From Hyphomonadaceae bacterium (GTDB lineage Bacteria; Pseudomonadota; Alphaproteobacteria; Rhizobiales; Hyphomicrobiaceae): 64,000 nt of DNA. The number at the start of each line of letters is the position of its first letter. Position 1 is the stretch's first letter. The notes beneath the pieces were generated by a model that saw nothing but the letters and a program-made list of their open reading frames with translations, ran no database searches and was not told the origin of the DNA. The translations under genes and the position numbers were made by a program. Positions 52,924 to 64,000 of this stretch are shown here, piece after piece. The stretch covers positions 1 to 64,000 of the forward strand of contig JAIEQJ010000021.1 of the NCBI GenBank assembly GCA_019747815.1. Reading direction: 5' to 3'.

Positions 52924-57159
<4,236 letters not shown>

Positions 57160-57267
57160 CGGCTCTCTCTCTTCCGGCCGGACGACCCTCGCGTCCGAGC
57201 CAACGTCATCTCAAACCCGTTCCCGTAGACCCACCCCCGGCCGGGGGCGGGCCCAACCTTTCAGCGC

Positions 57268-61419
<4,152 letters not shown>

Positions 61420-61572
61420 CTCAAGTTCCCGATTGCTTGCCGTTGACGGGGCGCCAAAAGCCCCGCAGTCCTGCCCGAACATCGTGTCAGTCGGCCCCGT
61501 CCGGGGCTCTGGTGCGCTTCTGGGCCGGCATGCGGGAAGCGAACCCTGCTCCCCGCCGCCGGCCCAAAGCCG

Positions 61573-61950
61573 CTACTTGATCTCGACGACCGCGCCCTGG
61601 TCCTCGAGCTGCTTCTTGATCTTGGCGGCCTCTTCCTTGGTGACGCCTTCCTTGATCGTCTTGCCGCCCGCTTCCACCAGCTCCTTGGCCTCCTTGATGC
61701 CAAGGCCGGAGATGAGGGCGCGGACTTCCTTGATGACGTTGAGCTTCTTGTCGCCGCCGGACTTGAGGATGACGGTGAACTCGGTCTTTTCCTCCGCTGC
61801 GGGGGCGGCGGCTGCCGCGGGACCAGCGGCTACGGCAACGGGAGCTGCCGCCGATACGCCCCACTTTTCCTCCAGCAGCTTGGCGAGCTCAGCCGCCTGC
61901 AGAACCGTCAACTTCGACAGATCGTCTACGATCTTTGCCAAATCAGCCAT
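61573..61950 (-). CDS. rplL: 50S ribosomal protein L7/L12
   Basis: A 125-residue L7/L12 of the stalk that recruits translation GTPases. [28 protein letters not shown] is the dimerisation domain, then a flexible Ala/Pro hinge (about 40-60). The C-terminal domain [24 protein letters not shown] continues through [23 protein letters not shown]-type sequence to VVEIK. The ATG at 61950 is the homologous start. It follows rplJ by 96 bases; a 153-base gap with a GCCCC/GGGGC hairpin (61494-61507) leads to rpoB and could attenuate. Confidence 0.97.
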   Translation of the reverse strand: MADLAKIVDDLSKLTVLQAAELAKLLEEKWGVSAAAPVAVAAGPAAAAAPAAEEKTEFTVILKSGGDKKLNVIKEVRALISGLGIKEAKELVEAGGKTIKEGVTKEEAAKIKKQLEDQGAVVEIK

Positions 61951-62046
61951 AACTCGACTTCCTTTCGTTTGAACCTTGCATTCGTGATGCGAGGCTTGCG
62001 CCATCGCGATGGGTTGTAGCCGTCGTTGATGCGTCTCAGACCGATC

Positions 62047-62568
62047 TCAGGCGCCCGTGGCCTCCTGCGAGCCCTTGGCCGCCAGCACCCGGGCCAGCAT
62101 GCCGCCGGGCTCGTTGAGGATGCGGGCGATCTTGCCTGCAGGAGCCTGCAGCAGACCGATCAGCGTGCCGCGCAGCTCGTCGAGCGACGGCAGGTCGGCA
62201 AGCGCCTTCACACCCGCGCTGTCGAGCCTCGTCCTGCCCATCGCGCCGCCGAGGATGATGAGCTTGTCATTCTCCCTGGCATACTTAACGGACACCCGAG
62301 CGGCGCTGACCGGATCCTCCGAGTAGGCGACGCACGTCTGCCCCTTGAGCAGATCGGAGATCGTCTCCACCTCGGTGTCCTTCAGCGCCAGCTTGGCCAG
62401 CTTGTTCTTGGCCACCTTCACCGCACCACCGGCTTCCTTCATGCGCTTGCGGAAGTCGGTCATCTGGGCGACGGTCATGCCCTTGTAGTGGGCGACAACG
62501 ATAACGCCGCTGTCCTTCCACTCCTCGTTGAGCGTCGTAACGAGCTCACGTTTCTGTGCTCTATCCAC
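62047..62568 (-). CDS. rplJ: 50S ribosomal protein L10 (GTG start)
   Basis: A 173-residue L10, base of the stalk. The start codon is GTG at 62568 with GGAG 9 bases upstream. [17 protein letters not shown], the [34 protein letters not shown] segment and the C-terminal alpha-helix binding L7/L12 are present. It normally represses its own operon through a leader RNA, and a 336-base leader region lies directly upstream. Confidence 0.95.
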   Translation of the reverse strand: MDRAQKRELVTTLNEEWKDSGVIVVAHYKGMTVAQMTDFRKRMKEAGGAVKVAKNKLAKLALKDTEVETISDLLKGQTCVAYSEDPVSAARVSVKYARENDKLIILGGAMGRTRLDSAGVKALADLPSLDELRGTLIGLLQAPAGKIARILNEPGGMLARVLAAKGSQEATGA

Positions 62569-62904
62569 GTTTGCTCACTCCATCTTGCGGCCCAAGCCCT
62601 ACCGTCAGGCTTGCGGTCCGCGGGTTGCACCTTGCCGCCGATAAGGCGGCGCGATCCAGGAACCCGTCCTTCCCTCGCGCGTTAACGCAAAGGTGCAGAC
62701 CCAAGAGGCTCGAACGGGAAGCGGGTGAACCGCCGCCGTCCGTCTCCCGTCTCATGCAGGCCCTCCACACTCGAGGCTTAAGCCGGATCGCTCCGGCACC
62801 GGCAATCTCGGACAGGTTGGGCAAGGGACGCACGGCTGCCATCCTTCACCCGATCATCCGGACTTGAGCGTCCGGAACTAAGCGTTCAGTGTCGCACCCT
62901 CCTC
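62569..62904 (-). promoter_or_regulatory. Long rplJ leader region, probable L10 autoregulatory leader
   Basis: A 336-base gene-free segment separates rplA from rplJ on the minus strand. It contains a perfect hairpin TCCGGAC/GTCCGGA (62857-62876, 6-base loop), soon after the rplA stop, that could end or attenuate the rplKA transcript. Position and length match the L10-leader autoregulatory RNAs known upstream of rplJ in many bacteria, but the kink-turn core was not proven by eye. Confidence 0.45.
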
Positions 62905-63612
62905 TCACGCCGGTCCGGCGCTGGTTATGCTCGAGGCGTCGATCTTGACGCCGACGCCTTGCGTCGAGCTCAAGGAGATCTTGTTAAGGTAGTTGCCCTT
63001 GGCGCCGCTGGGCTTGGACTTCAGCACCGCATCGACGAACGCCTTCACGTTCTCGACCAGCTGCTGCTCGGAGAAGCTCGCCTTGCCGACGCCGGCCTGG
63101 ACGATGCCCGCCTTCTCGACGCGGAACTCGACGGCGCCGCCCTTGGCGCCCTTCACCGCGGACGTGACATCCATGGTGACCGTGCCGACCCGCGGATTCG
63201 GCATCAGGCCGCGAGGACCCAGCACCTTGCCGAGGCGGCCGACCAGACCCATCATGTCCGGCGTGGCGATGCAGCGGTCGAAGTTGATGGTGCCGCCCTG
63301 CACCTGCTCCACCAGGTCCTCCGCACCGACCACGTCGGCGCCGGCCGCCTTGGCTTCCTCGGCCTTGGGGCCGCGCGCGAACACCGCGACGCGCAGCGTG
63401 CGGCCCGAGCCGTTCGGCAGGTTGCACACGCCGCGCACCATCTGGTCCGCGTGCTTGGGGTCGACGCCGAGATTCATGGCGATCTCGATGGTCTCGTCGA
63501 ACTTCGCCTTGGCGCGCGACTTCACGACCTTGACGGCCTCCGCGACCGGATAGGCCTTCTCGCGGTCGACGCCCTCGCGGGCGGCCTTCAAACGTTTACC
63601 GATGCTGCTCAT
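62905..63612 (-). CDS. rplA: 50S ribosomal protein L1
   Basis: A 235-residue L1, the two-domain protein of the L1 stalk that helps release E-site t[74 protein letters not shown] and the signature [21 protein letters not shown] are standard. It also can repress the rplKA operon in other bacteria. The ATG at 63612 lies 4 bases after rplK. Confidence 0.97.
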   Translation of the reverse strand: MSSIGKRLKAAREGVDREKAYPVAEAVKVVKSRAKAKFDETIEIAMNLGVDPKHADQMVRGVCNLPNGSGRTLRVAVFARGPKAEEAKAAGADVVGAEDLVEQVQGGTINFDRCIATPDMMGLVGRLGKVLGPRGLMPNPRVGTVTMDVTSAVKGAKGGAVEFRVEKAGIVQAGVGKASFSEQQLVENVKAFVDAVLKSKPSGAKGNYLNKISLSSTQGVGVKIDASSITSAGPA

Positions 63613-63616
63613 CCCC

Positions 63617-64000
63617 TCACTCCACCACCTGAATACCCATGGACCGCGCCGTGCCTGCGATCGTGTTGGCCGCCGCGTCCAGACTGTCCGTGTTGAGGTC
63701 CTTCATCTTCTGCTTGGCGACCTCGCGCACCTGCGCCATCGTGACGGTGCCTGCGCTGACCCGCCCGGCCTCCTTGGAGCCGGCGCCGATCTTGGCGATC
63801 TTCTTGATGAGATAGGACGCCGGCGGCGTGCGCATCTCGAAGCTGAAGGAGCGGTCGGAGAACACCGTGATCTTGACCGGGATCGGGGCTCCCGCCTCCA
63901 GGTCCTTGGTCTTGGCGTTGAACTGCTTGCAGAACTCCATGATGTTCAGGCCGCGCTGACCCAGCGCCGGACCGATCGGCGGCGACGGGTTGGCCTGCCC
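63617..64000 (-). CDS. rplK: 50S ribosomal protein L11, N-terminus beyond the window (partial)
   Basis: The 127 codons present run off the right edge. The first visible residues [20 protein letters not shown] lie within the N-terminal domain that binds thiopeptide antibiotics and L7/L12. [27 protein letters not shown] and the end SMGIQVVE complete it. Only about 15 N-terminal residues should be missing. L11 shapes the GTPase-associated centre with 23S rRNA helices 43-44. It precedes rplA by 4 bases in the standard order. Confidence 0.96.
   Translation of the reverse strand, partial: GQANPSPPIGPALGQRGLNIMEFCKQFNAKTKDLEAGAPIPVKITVFSDRSFSFEMRTPPASYLIKKIAKIGAGSKEAGRVSAGTVTMAQVREVAKQKMKDLNTDSLDAAANTIAGTARSMGIQVVE

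Overview
This 64 kb window reads as chromosomal DNA of a high-GC alphaproteobacterium, most likely of the order Hyphomicrobiales (Rhizobiales). Three things point there. A mitochondrial-type complex I accessory subunit and an ATP12-type ATP synthase assembly chaperone are both present. The secY-adk-rpsM-rpsK-rpoA-rplQ arrangement is followed by a Do-type protease, rarA, an RluC-type pseudouridine synthase, a HAD phosphatase and ATP12. Propionyl-CoA carboxylase genes lie nearby. No phage genes, transposases, CRISPR arrays or rRNA genes were seen.

Layout. (1) 0-10 kb: two branched-chain-amino-acid-type (HAAT) ABC importers face each other. The plus-strand set is a binding protein, a fused LivH-LivM permease and LivG. 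The minus-strand set is LivG, LivF, binding protein, LivH and LivM. A palindromic intergenic repeat separates them. (2) 10-14 kb: a CoxS-CoxL-CoxM molybdenum hydroxylase whose large subunit carries the form II motif AYRGAGR. (3) 14.5-19.5 kb: small secreted proteins, tRNA-Leu(GAG), lipB, a divergent pair (21-residue lysine-rich peptide and a LysR regulator), acylphosphatase and a gamma-glutamyltransferase-family enzyme. (4) 19.8-25 kb: pccA and pccB on either side of an uncharacterised internally duplicated protein. (5) 25-33 kb: ATP12, HAD phosphatase, patatin-like protein, RluC-type enzyme, esterase, rarA and a Do protease. (6) 33.4-64 kb: an almost uninterrupted minus-strand block. In transcription order it is rplK(partial)-rplA-rplJ-rplL-rpoB-rpoC, then rpsL-rpsG-fusA-tuf, then the S10, spc and alpha operon genes down to rplQ.

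How it works together. The right half encodes the RNA polymerase core subunits, two elongation factors, more than half of the ribosomal proteins, the SecY translocon and adenylate kinase. It is tightly packed, with several ATGA and TAATG stop-start overlaps that imply translational coupling. The left half is nutrient uptake and carboxylate or aromatic metabolism plus housekeeping enzymes. It is punctuated by at least two families of dispersed palindromic intergenic repeats that are absent from the ribosomal/RNA polymerase block.

The most unusual item is tuf. Its switch I (effector) loop departs from the near-universal EKARGITI-type sequence and is about five residues longer. Its synonymous codons (Thr almost always ACG) differ from every neighbour except in the last twenty or so codons. 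This suggests that a divergent EF-Tu allele recombined into an otherwise native str operon. Other notable features are a 73-residue Lys/Ala/Pro-rich extension on ribosomal protein L5, a 21-residue Lys/Ala/Thr peptide with a good ribosome binding site, and a perfect palindrome inside the spacer of the str operon promoter.
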